Origin: Achromobacter piechaudii NBRC 102461
Lineage (GTDB): Bacteria > Pseudomonadota > Gammaproteobacteria > Burkholderiales > Burkholderiaceae_B
Direction of reading: 5' to 3'
Length of the DNA: 64,000 bases
NCBI RefSeq assembly: GCF_001571245.1
Contig: NZ_BCTK01000014.1
Coordinates: forward strand, 124,001 to 188,000
Each line of letters opens with the position of its first letter. Within the stretch, counting starts at the first letter, position 1. The notes under the pieces are model-generated. The model did not search any database. It was not told where the DNA came from and saw only the letters and a list, made by a program, of their open reading frames with translations. Position numbers and translations under genes: made by a program. Shown here in pieces: positions 35,359 through 44,273 of this stretch.

Positions 35359-35523
35359 TTTCGGATTGTTGGATCTCGGGACCTTTGATTTTCTGGCCCG
35401 CTGATGCAGCGCCATCGATGCGGCGCTGCCGACGGCGGGCCAGCCACTGCAATGACATCGCAAGACGCGCCCGCATCAGGCGGGCGACCGGATTCAGGCA
35501 AGCAAGACACAAGGAAGCAAGAC

Positions 35524-36945
35524 ATGCCCGGCATGACGCTGTACGACAAACTGGTGGCCAGCCATGAGGTGGCCCGCATCGACGACGAGCACATCCTGCT
35601 GTACGTCGATCTGCACATCATGAACGAGTACACCAGCCCGCAAGCCTTCAGCGGATTGGCCGCGCGCGGCAGGGCCGTGCTGCGGCCGGGCCAGCAGATG
35701 GCGGTGGTGGACCACATCATTCCCACCCATCCCGTGCCGTCGGCGTTGCGGGTGATCGCCGATGAGGCGTCGTCGCGGCAGGCGCTCAACCTGAAACGCA
35801 ATTGCGACGCGCAGCGCATTGCCCTGTTCGACACGACCGACCCGTTGCAAGGCATCGAACATGTGATCGCGCCTGAACACGGCATGATCCTGCCCGGCAT
35901 GGTGGTGTTGTGCGGCGATAGCCATACGACCACCTATGGCGCGTTGGGGGCGTTGGGCTTTGGCATCGGCACGTCCGAAGTCGAACACATTCTGGCCACG
36001 CAGACGCTGGTGTATCGCGTGGCGCGCAACATGCGCATCCGCGTCGATGGGACGTTGGGCGCGGGCGTGTCCGCCAAGGATCTGGTCATCTACGTGGTGC
36101 ATCGGATCGGCGCGCAGGGCGCGCGCGGACACGCGGTGGAATACTGCGGGACGGCCATCGACGCCTTGTCCGCCGAAGCCCGCATGACGCTATGCAATAT
36201 GACGGTGGAGGCTGGCGCGCGCGCGGCGCTGATCGCGCCGGACGCCACGACCGACGCCTACGTGACGGCACGCGCTGCCCAACTTCACGGTGACTCGCTG
36301 GCGCAGGCGCGCGATTACTGGGCCACGCTGCGCACGGACGATGGGGCGCGCTTCGATGCCGAACACGTCTTCGACGCCGCCGACATCGCGCCCTTCGTGA
36401 CCTGGGGCACCAGCCCCGATCAAGCCGTGCCCGTGACCGGGCATGTGCCCGACCCGCTCGCCGAACCCGACCAGCTGGCGCGCCTGGCGCTGCAAAAGGC
36501 CATCGATTACATCGGCCTGGCAGCCGGTGCGCCGATTGCCGGTGTGCCCGTGGACCGCGTGTTCATCGGCTCCTGCACCAACGGACGCATCGAGGACCTG
36601 CGGGTGGTGGCGGATCTTGCGCGCGGCCGGAAGGTGGCGGCCGGCGTGCGCGCCATGGTCGTGCCCGGCTCGGGCGCGGTGCGCGCGCAGGCCGAAGCCG
36701 AAGGGCTGGCGGCGCTGCTGATCGAAGCCGGCTTCGAGTGGCGCCAACCTGGCTGTTCGATGTGCCTGGCCATGAATGACGACGTGCTGCGGCCGGGCGA
36801 GCGCTGCGCATCCACCACCAACCGCAATTTCGAAGGCCGCCAGGGACGGGCAGGGCGCACGCACCTGATGAGCCCCGCGATGGCCGCCGCCGCCGCACTG
36901 AGCGGCCGCATCGTCGATGTCCGTGACTGGAGCCACACGCAATGA
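35524..36945 (+). CDS. LeuC-like aconitase-family large subunit
   Basis: This 473-residue protein is related to isopropylmalate isomerase and homoaconitase large subunits. VVDHIIPTHP, GMVVLCGDSHTTTYGALGALGFGIGTSEVEHILATQTL and the 4Fe-4S ligands C351 (GSCTNGRIEDL), C411 and C414 (GCSMCLAMN) are present. The ATG 35524 has AAGGAAG upstream. The stop overlaps the next gene (ATGA). The neighbours (Bug receptor, LysR, hydrolase) and lack of leuA or leuB suggest a catabolic hydro-lyase for a dicarboxylate, not leucine synthesis. Confidence 0.88.
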   Translation: MPGMTLYDKLVASHEVARIDDEHILLYVDLHIMNEYTSPQAFSGLAARGRAVLRPGQQMAVVDHIIPTHPVPSALRVIADEASSRQALNLKRNCDAQRIALFDTTDPLQGIEHVIAPEHGMILPGMVVLCGDSHTTTYGALGALGFGIGTSEVEHILATQTLVYRVARNMRIRVDGTLGAGVSAKDLVIYVVHRIGAQGARGHAVEYCGTAIDALSAEARMTLCNMTVEAGARAALIAPDATTDAYVTARAAQLHGDSLAQARDYWATLRTDDGARFDAEHVFDAADIAPFVTWGTSPDQAVPVTGHVPDPLAEPDQLARLALQKAIDYIGLAAGAPIAGVPVDRVFIGSCTNGRIEDLRVVADLARGRKVAAGVRAMVVPGSGAVRAQAEAEGLAALLIEAGFEWRQPGCSMCLAMNDDVLRPGERCASTTNRNFEGRQGRAGRTHLMSPAMAAAAALSGRIVDVRDWSHTQ

Positions 36946-37598
36946 ATCCGCTGATCGAGGGCATCGCCGCGCCGCTGCCGTTTTCCAATCTGGACACCGA
37001 CCAGATCATGCCCAAGCAGTTTCTGCGCATCATCGACAAGGCCGGGCTGGACCAGGGCCTGCTGTATGACCTGCGCTTTGATGAGCACGGCGCGCCGCGC
37101 CCCGGCTTCGTGCTGAACCAGGCGGCGTATGCCGCCGCTTCGGTGCTGGTGGCCGGCCCGAACTTTGGCTGCGGTTCGAGCCGCGAGCACGCGGTCTGGG
37201 GCTTGCAGCAGTTCGGTATCCGCGCCGTGATCGCGCCCAGCTTTGGCGAGATCTTCTACTTCAACGCGGTGAACAACGGGCTGCTGCTGGTCAGCTTGGC
37301 GGCGCCCGAGGTCGACGCGCTGCTCGCGCGGGTGTCCAATACGCAGCAGCCGGACGCCAACCGCGTGTCCATCGACGTCATGGCGGGGCAGGTGCGCGCC
37401 GCCGACGGGTGGACGGCGGGCTTCGCCTTGCCGGAACGCCATCGCCGCATGTACGCGCAGGGCCAGGACATGGTGGGCGCGTCGCTGTCGCAACTGCCCG
37501 AGGTCGAGCGGTTCGAGGCGGCGCACTGGGCGCGTCATCCGTGGATGAAGGATGTGGCGCGCATTGTGCGCGACCGGCTGGACAACACGGGGCGCTGA
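36942..37598 (+). CDS. LeuD-like aconitase-family small subunit
   Basis: The 218-residue swivel domain partner of the upstream protein has FSNLDTDQIMPKQFLRIIDK at the N-terminus and GPNFGCGSSREHAVWGLQQFGIRAVIAPSFGEIFYFNAVNNGLL, the substrate-binding swivel block. It forms a heterodimer or heterotetramer with the large subunit. Translational coupling through the ATGA overlap supports equal synthesis. Confidence 0.9.
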   Translation: MNPLIEGIAAPLPFSNLDTDQIMPKQFLRIIDKAGLDQGLLYDLRFDEHGAPRPGFVLNQAAYAAASVLVAGPNFGCGSSREHAVWGLQQFGIRAVIAPSFGEIFYFNAVNNGLLLVSLAAPEVDALLARVSNTQQPDANRVSIDVMAGQVRAADGWTAGFALPERHRRMYAQGQDMVGASLSQLPEVERFEAAHWARHPWMKDVARIVRDRLDNTGR

Positions 37599-37617
37599 CC
37601 CCAGGGAGGCACTATCC

Positions 37618-38505
37618 ATGACCGCATTCTTTGACTTGCCGGTGCGCCGCATCCAGACCAATGGCGTTGAGATCGCCGCGCGCATCGATGGGTCGGGCCC
37701 GCCCTTGCTGCTGCTGCATGGCCATCCGCAAACGCATGCGATCTGGCACCGCGTGTGGCCCGAATTGACGCGGCATCGCACCTGCGTGGCGGCCGATCTG
37801 CGCGGCTATGGCGACAGCACCAAGCCCCCGGCCACGCCGGGGCATACGGCGCATTCCAAGCGCGAAATGGCCGCCGACATGATCGGGCTGATGCAGGCGC
37901 TGGGCCATGCGCGCTTCGAGGTGCTGGCCCATGACCGGGGCGCGCGCGTTGCGCACCGGCTGGCGCTGGACCACGCCGAGGCGGTCTCGCGCATGATGCT
38001 GCTGGATATCGCGCCGACGCTGGACATGTACGAGGGCACGACGCGCGCGTTCGCGCAGGCGTACTTCCATTGGTTCTGGCTGATCCAGCCCGCGCCAGGG
38101 CCCGAGACGATGATCGAGCATGACCCCGTGTTCTATCTGCGCTCGGTGATGGGCGGGCGGCCGGGCGGACTGGTGCACTTTTCCGCCGAAGCCATGGCCG
38201 AGTACGAACGCGCGGCGCGCCTGCCCGGCTGGGCGACCGGCATCTGCGAGGATTACCGCGCGTCGGCCACGGTGGACCTGGACCATGATCGCGCGGGCCG
38301 CGAACAGGGCGAACGGCTGCGCATGCCGGTGCGGGCGCTGTGGGGCGAGCGCGGCGCGGTGGGCAGGAATTTCGACGTGCTGGCGCTGTGGCGCGCCATC
38401 GCCGAGGACGTCTCGGGCAAGGCGCTGCCGGGAGCGCATTACCTGGCCGAAGAGTGCCCCGACGCGCTGCTGGACGAGGCCGCCGCGTTCTTCGGATGGC
38501 GCTAG
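37618..38505 (+). CDS. alpha/beta hydrolase, haloacetate-dehalogenase-like
   Basis: The enzyme (295 residues) has HGHPQTHAIWHRVWP (oxyanion loop), then LAHDRGARVAHRLALDH with the Asp nucleophile at 106 and carboxylate-binding Arg at 107 and 110, YFHWFWLIQP carrying the His-Trp pair of the halide pocket, and PGAHYLAEECPD with the catalytic His. These match the fluoroacetate dehalogenase group, in which a Tyr near EDYRAS completes the halide site. Other esters could still be the substrate. GGGAGG precedes the ATG. It follows the LeuD-like gene by 19 bp. Confidence 0.75.
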   Translation: MTAFFDLPVRRIQTNGVEIAARIDGSGPPLLLLHGHPQTHAIWHRVWPELTRHRTCVAADLRGYGDSTKPPATPGHTAHSKREMAADMIGLMQALGHARFEVLAHDRGARVAHRLALDHAEAVSRMMLLDIAPTLDMYEGTTRAFAQAYFHWFWLIQPAPGPETMIEHDPVFYLRSVMGGRPGGLVHFSAEAMAEYERAARLPGWATGICEDYRASATVDLDHDRAGREQGERLRMPVRALWGERGAVGRNFDVLALWRAIAEDVSGKALPGAHYLAEECPDALLDEAAAFFGWR

Positions 38506-38583
38506 GCGCGGCTGTCAATCAAGCCAGGGTGGGCGTAAGGGCTATCCAAAAAGGGACATAACCCTGGTGGTAACCTTCGCCCC

Positions 38584-38820
38584 ATGAATCGTTACTTCGC
38601 TGATCTTTCCGAATTGCCTTCGCCTGAAGACGCGCAACGTGTCTTCAAGGCGACCGACTCCCCCTGCGTGGCCGTCTGCTCGACCTTGTTCGATGACATC
38701 TGCCGAGGGTGTGGCCGCACCGCCATGGAAGTCGCCAATTGGGTATTCATGACGGAAGAGGAAAAGCGCGACGTCTGGGTGCGCATCAAGGCGCAAGGGT
38801 ATCCCCGGCGCAATAACTGA
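38584..38820 (+). CDS. DUF1289 small cysteine-rich protein
   Basis: This 78-residue protein has the DUF1289 pattern SPCVAVCSTLFDDICRGCGRTAMEVANWVFMTEEEKRDVW, with four Cys in CxxxC...CxxC that probably bind a metal. The function is unknown; a related Fe-S or zinc-ribbon role is often assumed. It stands alone, between the hydrolase gene and a glycosyltransferase gene. Confidence 0.85.
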   Translation: MNRYFADLSELPSPEDAQRVFKATDSPCVAVCSTLFDDICRGCGRTAMEVANWVFMTEEEKRDVWVRIKAQGYPRRNN

Positions 38821-38907
38821 GGCGCGGGGCAGGCGGTTGCAGCAACCGTCTTGGGGCTGTCACATCGGGCGGGCTAAATCGCGGTATCGCCCACTTCCGG
38901 CCCTATC

Positions 38908-39969
38908 ATGCGCATCGTTCTGGTTACGGATGCCTGGCATCCGCAAGTCAATGGCGTCGTCCGCACCTGGACGACCATGCGGCAGATTCTCAGCGATTGG
39001 GGCCACGAGCTGATCGTGGTCAGCCCGGAAGGCAGCCGCACCATGCCGGCCCCTTCCGAACCCGAGCTGCGGCTGTGTCTGCAACCGGGGCGGCAACTGC
39101 GCCGCGTCCTGGGCGATGCCTTGGGCGACACCATTCCCGACGCGCTGCACATCGCCACCGAAGGCCCGCTGGGCCTGGCGGCGCGCCGGATGGCCTTGTC
39201 GCGCGGCTGGCCGTTCACGACATCGTTCCACACCATGTTTCCCGACTACCTGCAAGCGCGCATGGGCATACCGGCCGCCTTGCCGTGGCGCTATCTGCGC
39301 TGGTTTCATCGCCCGTCCCGATGCGTGCTGGTGCCCACGCCGACGGTGCGCGACGTGCTGGTGCGGCGCGGTCTGGCCAATCTGCAAGTGTGGTCGCGCG
39401 GCGTGGACGCGCACAAGTTCCAGCCACTGGCGCGCACGGCGCTCGCGCATCTGCCGCGCCCCATATTTCTGAGCGTGGGCCGGGTGGCGCGAGAAAAAAA
39501 CCTGGATGCGTTCCTGTCGCTGGACCTGCCGGGCAGCAAGGTTGTGGTGGGGGCGGGACCGGATCAGGCGCGGCTGCAAAAGCGCTTTCCCGATGCGGTG
39601 TTCCTCGGCATGCAGCAGGATGATGCGCTGCCTTCCCTGTATTCCGCCGCCGATGTGTTCGTCTTTCCCAGCCTGACCGATACGTTCGGCCTGGTCATGC
39701 TGGAGGCGATGGCCTGCGGCACGCCCGTGGCGGCGTTTCGCAGCGAGGCGCCGCTGGCGGTGGTGGAGCAGGGCGTCACTGGCTGCCTGGACGACGACCT
39801 TGCCCATGCCTGCCGCGCCGCGCTGTCGCTGGATCGCCACGCCGTGCGCGCGCATGCATTGACCCGCAGTTGGGATGGCGTGGCGGCGGCGCTGCTGGAC
39901 GCGCTGGTCCCGCTGTCGCCGGCCGCGCCGCGATCCGCTGCCGGCCCCGCGCCCGCGCGCGCCGGATGA
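38908..39969 (+). CDS. GT4 family glycosyltransferase
   Basis: The protein (353 residues) has a GT-B fold. RIVLVTDAWHPQVNGVVRTW at the N-terminus and FTTSFHTMFPDYLQAR resemble the alpha-mannosyltransferases and MgtA-like enzymes. LSVGRVAREKNLDAFLSLDL starts the nucleotide-sugar domain, and SLTDTFGLVMLEAMACGTPVAAF contains the EX7E-like motif. Substrates are unknown; lipid-linked sugar transfer at the inner membrane is the likely role. The C-terminus is Ala/Pro-rich. Confidence 0.85.
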   Translation: MRIVLVTDAWHPQVNGVVRTWTTMRQILSDWGHELIVVSPEGSRTMPAPSEPELRLCLQPGRQLRRVLGDALGDTIPDALHIATEGPLGLAARRMALSRGWPFTTSFHTMFPDYLQARMGIPAALPWRYLRWFHRPSRCVLVPTPTVRDVLVRRGLANLQVWSRGVDAHKFQPLARTALAHLPRPIFLSVGRVAREKNLDAFLSLDLPGSKVVVGAGPDQARLQKRFPDAVFLGMQQDDALPSLYSAADVFVFPSLTDTFGLVMLEAMACGTPVAAFRSEAPLAVVEQGVTGCLDDDLAHACRAALSLDRHAVRAHALTRSWDGVAAALLDALVPLSPAAPRSAAGPAPARAG

Positions 39970-40015
39970 CCCGATTTTTTTCAGGGACGCATTTCCGCAC
40001 CATCGGCCAAACCGG

Positions 40016-40021
40016 TACAAT
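40016..40021 (+). promoter_or_regulatory. likely -10 element of the ahcY promoter
   Basis: TACAAT is close to the sigma-70 -10 consensus and lies about ten bases before the riboswitch begins. A weak -35 (TTTCCG, 39992-39997) sits 18 bases upstream. This fits transcription starting near 40028. Confidence 0.5.
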
Positions 40022-40030
40022 CCCCGGCAA

Positions 40031-40172
40031 TCCTGAGGAGCGTTGCGACGACCTCGTGGTTCCCGCCCTGCACGGCATCGTGCACACCCCGCGTGAAACC
40101 CGGTTCGCCAGGCTCAGGAATCCTTGTTCAAGCGCCGCGCCTTGCGCGTCGCTACAGCAACGGCGCTCACCT
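40031..40172 (+). ncRNA. S-adenosylhomocysteine (SAH) riboswitch
   Basis: The leader of ahcY carries the conserved SAH-riboswitch elements in order: GAGGAGCGTTGCGACG (40035-40050), CCAGGCTCAGGAA (40108-40120) and CAACGGCGCTCAC (40158-40170). The first and last segments pair (GAGCG with CGCTC, TTG with CAA) to form the basal helix, and the central block supplies the pseudoknot partner. SAH binding is known to switch such leaders on, raising AhcY when the inhibitor SAH accumulates. About 100 bp separate it from the start codon. Confidence 0.88.
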
Positions 40173-40275
40173 TTGTCGCATATGGCGGGAAAGGCGAGCA
40201 CTCGACTGTCGTGGTGTATTCGCGTTGTCCGGCCATATCGTGCGCCGTTCGATATTCACGTGGAGCCTACACACC

Positions 40276-41694
40276 ATGAACGCTGTTACTGATAAATCCT
40301 TCTCCGATTACCTGGTTGCCGACCTGTCGCTGGCAGGCTGGGGCCGTCGCGAGCTGGCCATCGCCGAAACCGAAATGCCTGGCCTGATGGCCATCCGCGA
40401 AGAATTCGCCGCCGCGCAGCCGCTCAAGGGCGCCCGCATTGCCGGCAGCCTGCACATGACCATCCAGACCGGCGTGCTGATCGAAACGCTGGTGGCGCTG
40501 GGCGCTGAAGTGCGCTGGGCCTCGTGCAACATCTTCTCGACGCAAGACCACGCCGCCGCCGCGATCGCCGCCTCGGGCACGCCGGTGTTCGCCGTCAAGG
40601 GCGAGACGCTGGAAGAGTACTGGCAGTACACCCACAAGATTTTCGAATGGCCCAATGGCCAGCAAGCCAACATGATCCTGGACGATGGCGGCGACGCCAC
40701 GTTGATGCTGCACCTGGGCACGAAGGCCGAGAAAGACATCTCGGTGCTGGCCAACCCGGGCAGCGACGAAGAGCGCATCCTGTTCGCCGCCATCAAGGAA
40801 ACGCTCAAGCGCGACCCGAAGTGGTATTCGACGCGTCTGGCCCAGATCAAGGGCGTGACCGAAGAAACCACCACCGGCGTGCATCGCCTGTACCAGATGT
40901 CGCAAAAGGGCGAACTCGCCTTTGCCGCCATCAACGTGAACGACTCGGTCACCAAGTCCAAGTTCGACAACCTGTACGGCTGCCGTGAATCGCTGGTCGA
41001 TGGCATCAAGCGCGCCACCGACGTGATGGTCGCCGGCAAGATCGCCGTCGTGGCCGGTTACGGCGACGTGGGCAAGGGCTGCGCGCAGGCGCTGGTCGCG
41101 CTGCGCGCGCAAGTCTGGGTCACTGAAATCGACCCGATCTGCGCCCTGCAAGCCGCGATGGAAGGCTTCAAGGTCGTGACGATGGAAGAAGCCGCCGCGC
41201 ATGGCGACATCTTCGTCACCGCCACCGGCAACTACCACGTCATCACGCGTGAGCACATGAACGCCATGAAGGACCAGGCGATCGTTTGCAACATCGGCCA
41301 CTTCGACAACGAAATCGACGTCGCCGGCCTGGCCGATTGCCAGTGGGAAGAGATCAAGCCGCAAGTCGATCACGTGATCTTCCCGGACGGCAAGCGCATC
41401 ATCCTGCTGGCCCAAGGCCGCCTGGTGAACCTGGGTTGCGCCACCGGCCACCCGTCGTTCGTGATGTCGTCCTCGTTCGCCAACCAGACCATCGCTCAGA
41501 TCGAACTGTTCACGCGCAACGAAGCCTACAAGTCCGGCGAAGTCTATGTGCTGCCCAAGCACCTGGACGAGAAGGTCGCCCGCCTGCACCTGAAGAAGCT
41601 GGGTGTGAAGCTGACGACGCTGCGCAAGGATCAGGCCGACTACATCAACGTGCCGGTCGAAGGTCCTTTCAAGCCCGAGCACTACCGTTATTGA
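40276..41694 (+). CDS. ahcY: adenosylhomocysteinase
   Basis: The 472-residue enzyme hydrolyses SAH to homocysteine and adenosine, relieving product inhibition of methyltransferases. [56 protein letters not shown], the NAD-binding [13 protein letters not shown] and the C-terminal PFKPEHYRY are all present. The ATG 40276 matches the family start. It leads the ahcY-PF04020-metF operon controlled by the SAH riboswitch. Confidence 0.98.
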   Translation: MNAVTDKSFSDYLVADLSLAGWGRRELAIAETEMPGLMAIREEFAAAQPLKGARIAGSLHMTIQTGVLIETLVALGAEVRWASCNIFSTQDHAAAAIAASGTPVFAVKGETLEEYWQYTHKIFEWPNGQQANMILDDGGDATLMLHLGTKAEKDISVLANPGSDEERILFAAIKETLKRDPKWYSTRLAQIKGVTEETTTGVHRLYQMSQKGELAFAAINVNDSVTKSKFDNLYGCRESLVDGIKRATDVMVAGKIAVVAGYGDVGKGCAQALVALRAQVWVTEIDPICALQAAMEGFKVVTMEEAAAHGDIFVTATGNYHVITREHMNAMKDQAIVCNIGHFDNEIDVAGLADCQWEEIKPQVDHVIFPDGKRIILLAQGRLVNLGCATGHPSFVMSSSFANQTIAQIELFTRNEAYKSGEVYVLPKHLDEKVARLHLKKLGVKLTTLRKDQADYINVPVEGPFKPEHYRY

Positions 41695-41720
41695 TCGGGT
41701 CCAAGCACAATAGGAAAATG

Positions 41721-41739
41721 CCGCGCCATGTCGGCGCGG
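41721..41739 (+). other. hairpin between ahcY and the membrane-protein gene
   Basis: CCGCGCC (41721-41727) and GGCGCGG (41733-41739) form a perfect 7-bp stem with a five-base loop in the 121-bp gap, but only GCTTTCC follows. It may be a weak attenuator or an mRNA-stabilising structure rather than a full terminator. Confidence 0.4.
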
Positions 41740-41815
41740 GCTTTCCGAACCGCGGAGCCCCCCGTTTTTGCAGGCTGAAGACGGGGCCGCGGAGCGACAA
41801 CACAGGAGTTCGAAC

Positions 41816-42154
41816 ATGGTGACATTGATACTCGTCTGGATCCTGAACGCGGTGGCGCTGCTGGCCGTCGCCTACCTGCTGCCCGGCATCGCCGTGGCCA
41901 GCTTCGGATCAGCGCTGATCGCGGCGTTGGTGCTGGGCCTGGTCAACATGCTGGTCAAGCCGGTGCTGGTGCTGCTTACGCTGCCCATCACGATCGTCAC
42001 GCTCGGGCTCTTCCTCATCGTCATCAATGCCTTGTTGTTCTGGTTCGTCGGCTCCGTGCTGAAAGGCTTCCAGGTCAACGGGTTCTGGTGGGCCGTGGGC
42101 GGTGCCATTCTGTACAGCATCATCTCTGGCCTGCTTACCAAACTGATCCCCTAA
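41816..42154 (+). CDS. PF04020-type (phage holin family 4) membrane protein
   Basis: This 112-residue protein consists of four hydrophobic helices: VTLILVWILNAVALLAVAYL, SALIAALVLGLVNMLVKPVL, TLGLFLIVINALLFWFVGSV and WWAVGGAILYSIISGLL. The pattern LVNMLVKPVL...LTLPITIVTLGLF is typical of the family, annotated as holin-like by similarity only. No phage gene is near. It has AGGAG before its ATG and its stop overlaps metF (TAATG). The stable link to ahcY and metF suggests a housekeeping role tied to the methyl cycle. Confidence 0.85.
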   Translation: MVTLILVWILNAVALLAVAYLLPGIAVASFGSALIAALVLGLVNMLVKPVLVLLTLPITIVTLGLFLIVINALLFWFVGSVLKGFQVNGFWWAVGGAILYSIISGLLTKLIP

Positions 42155-42996
42155 TGTCTGACTCGACTACCCCTGCTTTCAGCCTGGAGTTCTTTCCGCC
42201 GCGCGACCTGGCCGGCCAGGAACGGCTGGTGCGCGCGGCCAAGCAGATGCTGGCCATTCAGCCCAAGTACGTCAGCGTGACGTTCGGCGCGGGTGGTTCC
42301 ACGCGCGCCGGCACGGCCGACGCCGTGCGCACGCTGCGCAACCTGGGCTGCGACGCCGCGCCGCACTTGTCCTGCGTGGGCGCCACGCGTCAAGATCTGC
42401 GCGACATTTTGCAGACCTACAAGAGCGAAGGCGTGCGGCGCGTGGTGGCCCTGCGCGGCGACCTGCCCTCGGGCATGGGCGGCGACGCGGGCGAGCTGCG
42501 CTACGCGAGCGAACTGGTGTCGTTCATCCGCGAGGAAACGGGCGACTGGTTCCACATCGAAGTGGCGGCCTATCCCGAAATGCATCCGCAAGCCGCCAAT
42601 CCGTCGGCCGATTTGGATCATTTCGTAGGCAAGGTGAAAGCCGGCGCCGACGCCGCCATCACGCAGTATTTCTTCAACGCCGACGCCTACTTCGACTTTG
42701 TCGACCGGGCCCAGGCCAAGGGCGTGCAGGTGCCGATCGTGCCGGGCATCATGCCCATCACGAACCACACGCAACTGCTGCGCTTCTCTGAAATGTGCGG
42801 CGCGGAAGTGCCGCGCTGGATCCGTCTGCGCCTGGCCGAGTTTGGCGACGACAAGGCATCCATCCGCGCCTTTGGCGTAGATGTGGTGACCGAGCTGTGC
42901 CAGACCTTGCTGGACAACGGCGCGCCCGGCCTGCATTTCTACACCTTGAACCACGCGGATGCACCGCTGGCGGTGTGGAAGGAACTCGCGCTGTAA
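42154..42996 (+). CDS. metF: 5,10-methylenetetrahydrofolate reductase
   Basis: The FAD enzyme (280 residues) makes 5-methyl-THF for methionine synthesis. FSLEFFPPRDLAGQERL with the catalytic Glu, YVSVTFGAGGSTRAGT, VVALRGDLPSG, and ITQYFFNADAYFDFVDRAQAKGVQVPIVPGIMPITN are present. The ATG overlaps the preceding stop by one base, so metF is translationally coupled. With AhcY it completes remethylation of homocysteine. A terminator follows 25 bp after the stop. Confidence 0.97.
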   Translation: MSDSTTPAFSLEFFPPRDLAGQERLVRAAKQMLAIQPKYVSVTFGAGGSTRAGTADAVRTLRNLGCDAAPHLSCVGATRQDLRDILQTYKSEGVRRVVALRGDLPSGMGGDAGELRYASELVSFIREETGDWFHIEVAAYPEMHPQAANPSADLDHFVGKVKAGADAAITQYFFNADAYFDFVDRAQAKGVQVPIVPGIMPITNHTQLLRFSEMCGAEVPRWIRLRLAEFGDDKASIRAFGVDVVTELCQTLLDNGAPGLHFYTLNHADAPLAVWKELAL

Positions 42997-43021
42997 TCGC
43001 GCGAGGCAGTCCAGGCAACGC

Positions 43022-43052
43022 AAGGCCCGCATCATGTGCGGGCCTTTTCTTT
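43022..43052 (+). terminator. Rho-independent terminator after metF
   Basis: AAGGCCCGCA (43022-43031) and TGCGGGCCTT (43037-43046) form a perfect 10-bp stem with a TCATG loop, followed by TTCTTT. It closes the ahcY operon. Confidence 0.9.
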
Positions 43053-43155
43053 GTGCGGCGTGCGTTGGGGGGCCAGCGTCGACGGCCAGCGTGGACGGCG
43101 CGCAGGGAACGAGGCCGGACAGGATTGCCGCCAGCCTTGCCGCGCCCCGCGCGTA

Positions 43156-44154
43156 TCAATCCGCGTACACGCCCACCTTGCGGATAACGGTGCCCCACTT
43201 ATCCACTTCCGACTGCAACCACGTTTGCAAACCTTCGGGCGTCTGCTTCGCCTCGGGCACGATCTCCGCGCCCAGCTCCGCCATTTTCTGCGAGAACGCC
43301 GGGTCTTTCAGCGCCGCGCGCAACGCCGCGTTGAACTTGTCGATGGCCTCTGGAGGCGTGCCCTTGGGCGCGTAGACGCCGTGCCAGACCTTGACCTCGA
43401 ACCCCTTCAAGCCGCCTTCCTGCAACGTCGGTGCGTCCGGCAGTGTCTTGATGCGATCCAGTGTCGTCACGCCATACAGCTTCACGCGCTGCGCCTTGAT
43501 CTGGGGAATGGTCTGCGTGGTCTGGTCGCACAGCACGTCGACCTGGCCGCCCAACAGCGCCGTCATCGCGGGAGCCGTGCCGGCATAGGGCACGGTGGTG
43601 AACTGCACGCCCAGCGATTCCTGCAACAGCATGCCGCACAGCTGCGACACCGCGCCCAGGCCCGCGTTCGCCAGGTTGATCTTGTTGCCGTTTTCGCGTG
43701 CGTACTTGATGAAGCCCGCCATGCCGTCGGCCGGCAGGTCCTTGCGGCCCAGCAGCGTCATGGGTACGTCGGCCACCTGGCCCACGTAGGCGAAGTCGGT
43801 CAGGGGATTGAACGACAGCTTGCGGTACAGCGCCGGCGCGGTCGCCATGCCGTTGTGGTGAATCAGGAAGGTGTAGCCGTCGGGGGCCGCGCGAGCCACG
43901 TGCTGCGAAGCCAGCGTGCCGCCCGCGCCGGTGCGGTTTTCGATGATGATGCTTTGCCCCAGCGTCTTGGCCATCGACGCGCCCAGGCTGCGCGCCACCA
44001 CGTCGGTCGGCCCGCCCGCCGCGAACGGCACGACCAGCGAAATGGGATGGTTCGGGTAAGCGCCTTGCGCGCTGGCCGAGCCCCAGGTCAGGCAGGACAA
44101 GGCCAGCACGGGCCAGGCAGCACGCGTGGCCGCGCGCGCGAAAAAGTGGGGCAT
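43156..44154 (-). CDS. Bug/TctC-type periplasmic solute-binding protein
   Basis: The 332-residue receptor has a signal peptide (WPVLALSCLTWGSASAQ) followed by YPNHPISLVVPFAAGGPTDVVARSLGASMAKTLGQSIIIENRTGAGGTLA, the usual Bug start. It probably binds a small carboxylate. No permease, regulator or enzyme gene is adjacent, so it is one of the orphan receptors typical of this lineage. AAGGAG precedes the ATG. Confidence 0.9.
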   Translation of the reverse strand: MPHFFARAATRAAWPVLALSCLTWGSASAQGAYPNHPISLVVPFAAGGPTDVVARSLGASMAKTLGQSIIIENRTGAGGTLASQHVARAAPDGYTFLIHHNGMATAPALYRKLSFNPLTDFAYVGQVADVPMTLLGRKDLPADGMAGFIKYARENGNKINLANAGLGAVSQLCGMLLQESLGVQFTTVPYAGTAPAMTALLGGQVDVLCDQTTQTIPQIKAQRVKLYGVTTLDRIKTLPDAPTLQEGGLKGFEVKVWHGVYAPKGTPPEAIDKFNAALRAALKDPAFSQKMAELGAEIVPEAKQTPEGLQTWLQSEVDKWGTVIRKVGVYAD

Positions 44155-44273
44155 GTCTCGCTCCTTGTGGTTTTCTGGTGGGCCCAGTGTGGCCCGTCAG
44201 AACAAGGATGAGAATTCGCCGTTTCGCAAGCCGGGTTTCAGCCGACGGAAAGCCGGGTTAACGCGGGTGCCGC

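Noticed and set aside
38831-38852. Terminator after the DUF1289 gene
   Set aside because: CGGTTG and CAACCG form only a 6-bp stem with a three-base loop and no T run follows.
41816-42154. Prophage remnant suggested by a holin-family name
   Set aside because: No other phage gene is nearby and the gene is embedded in a methyl-cycle operon; the family name reflects similarity only.
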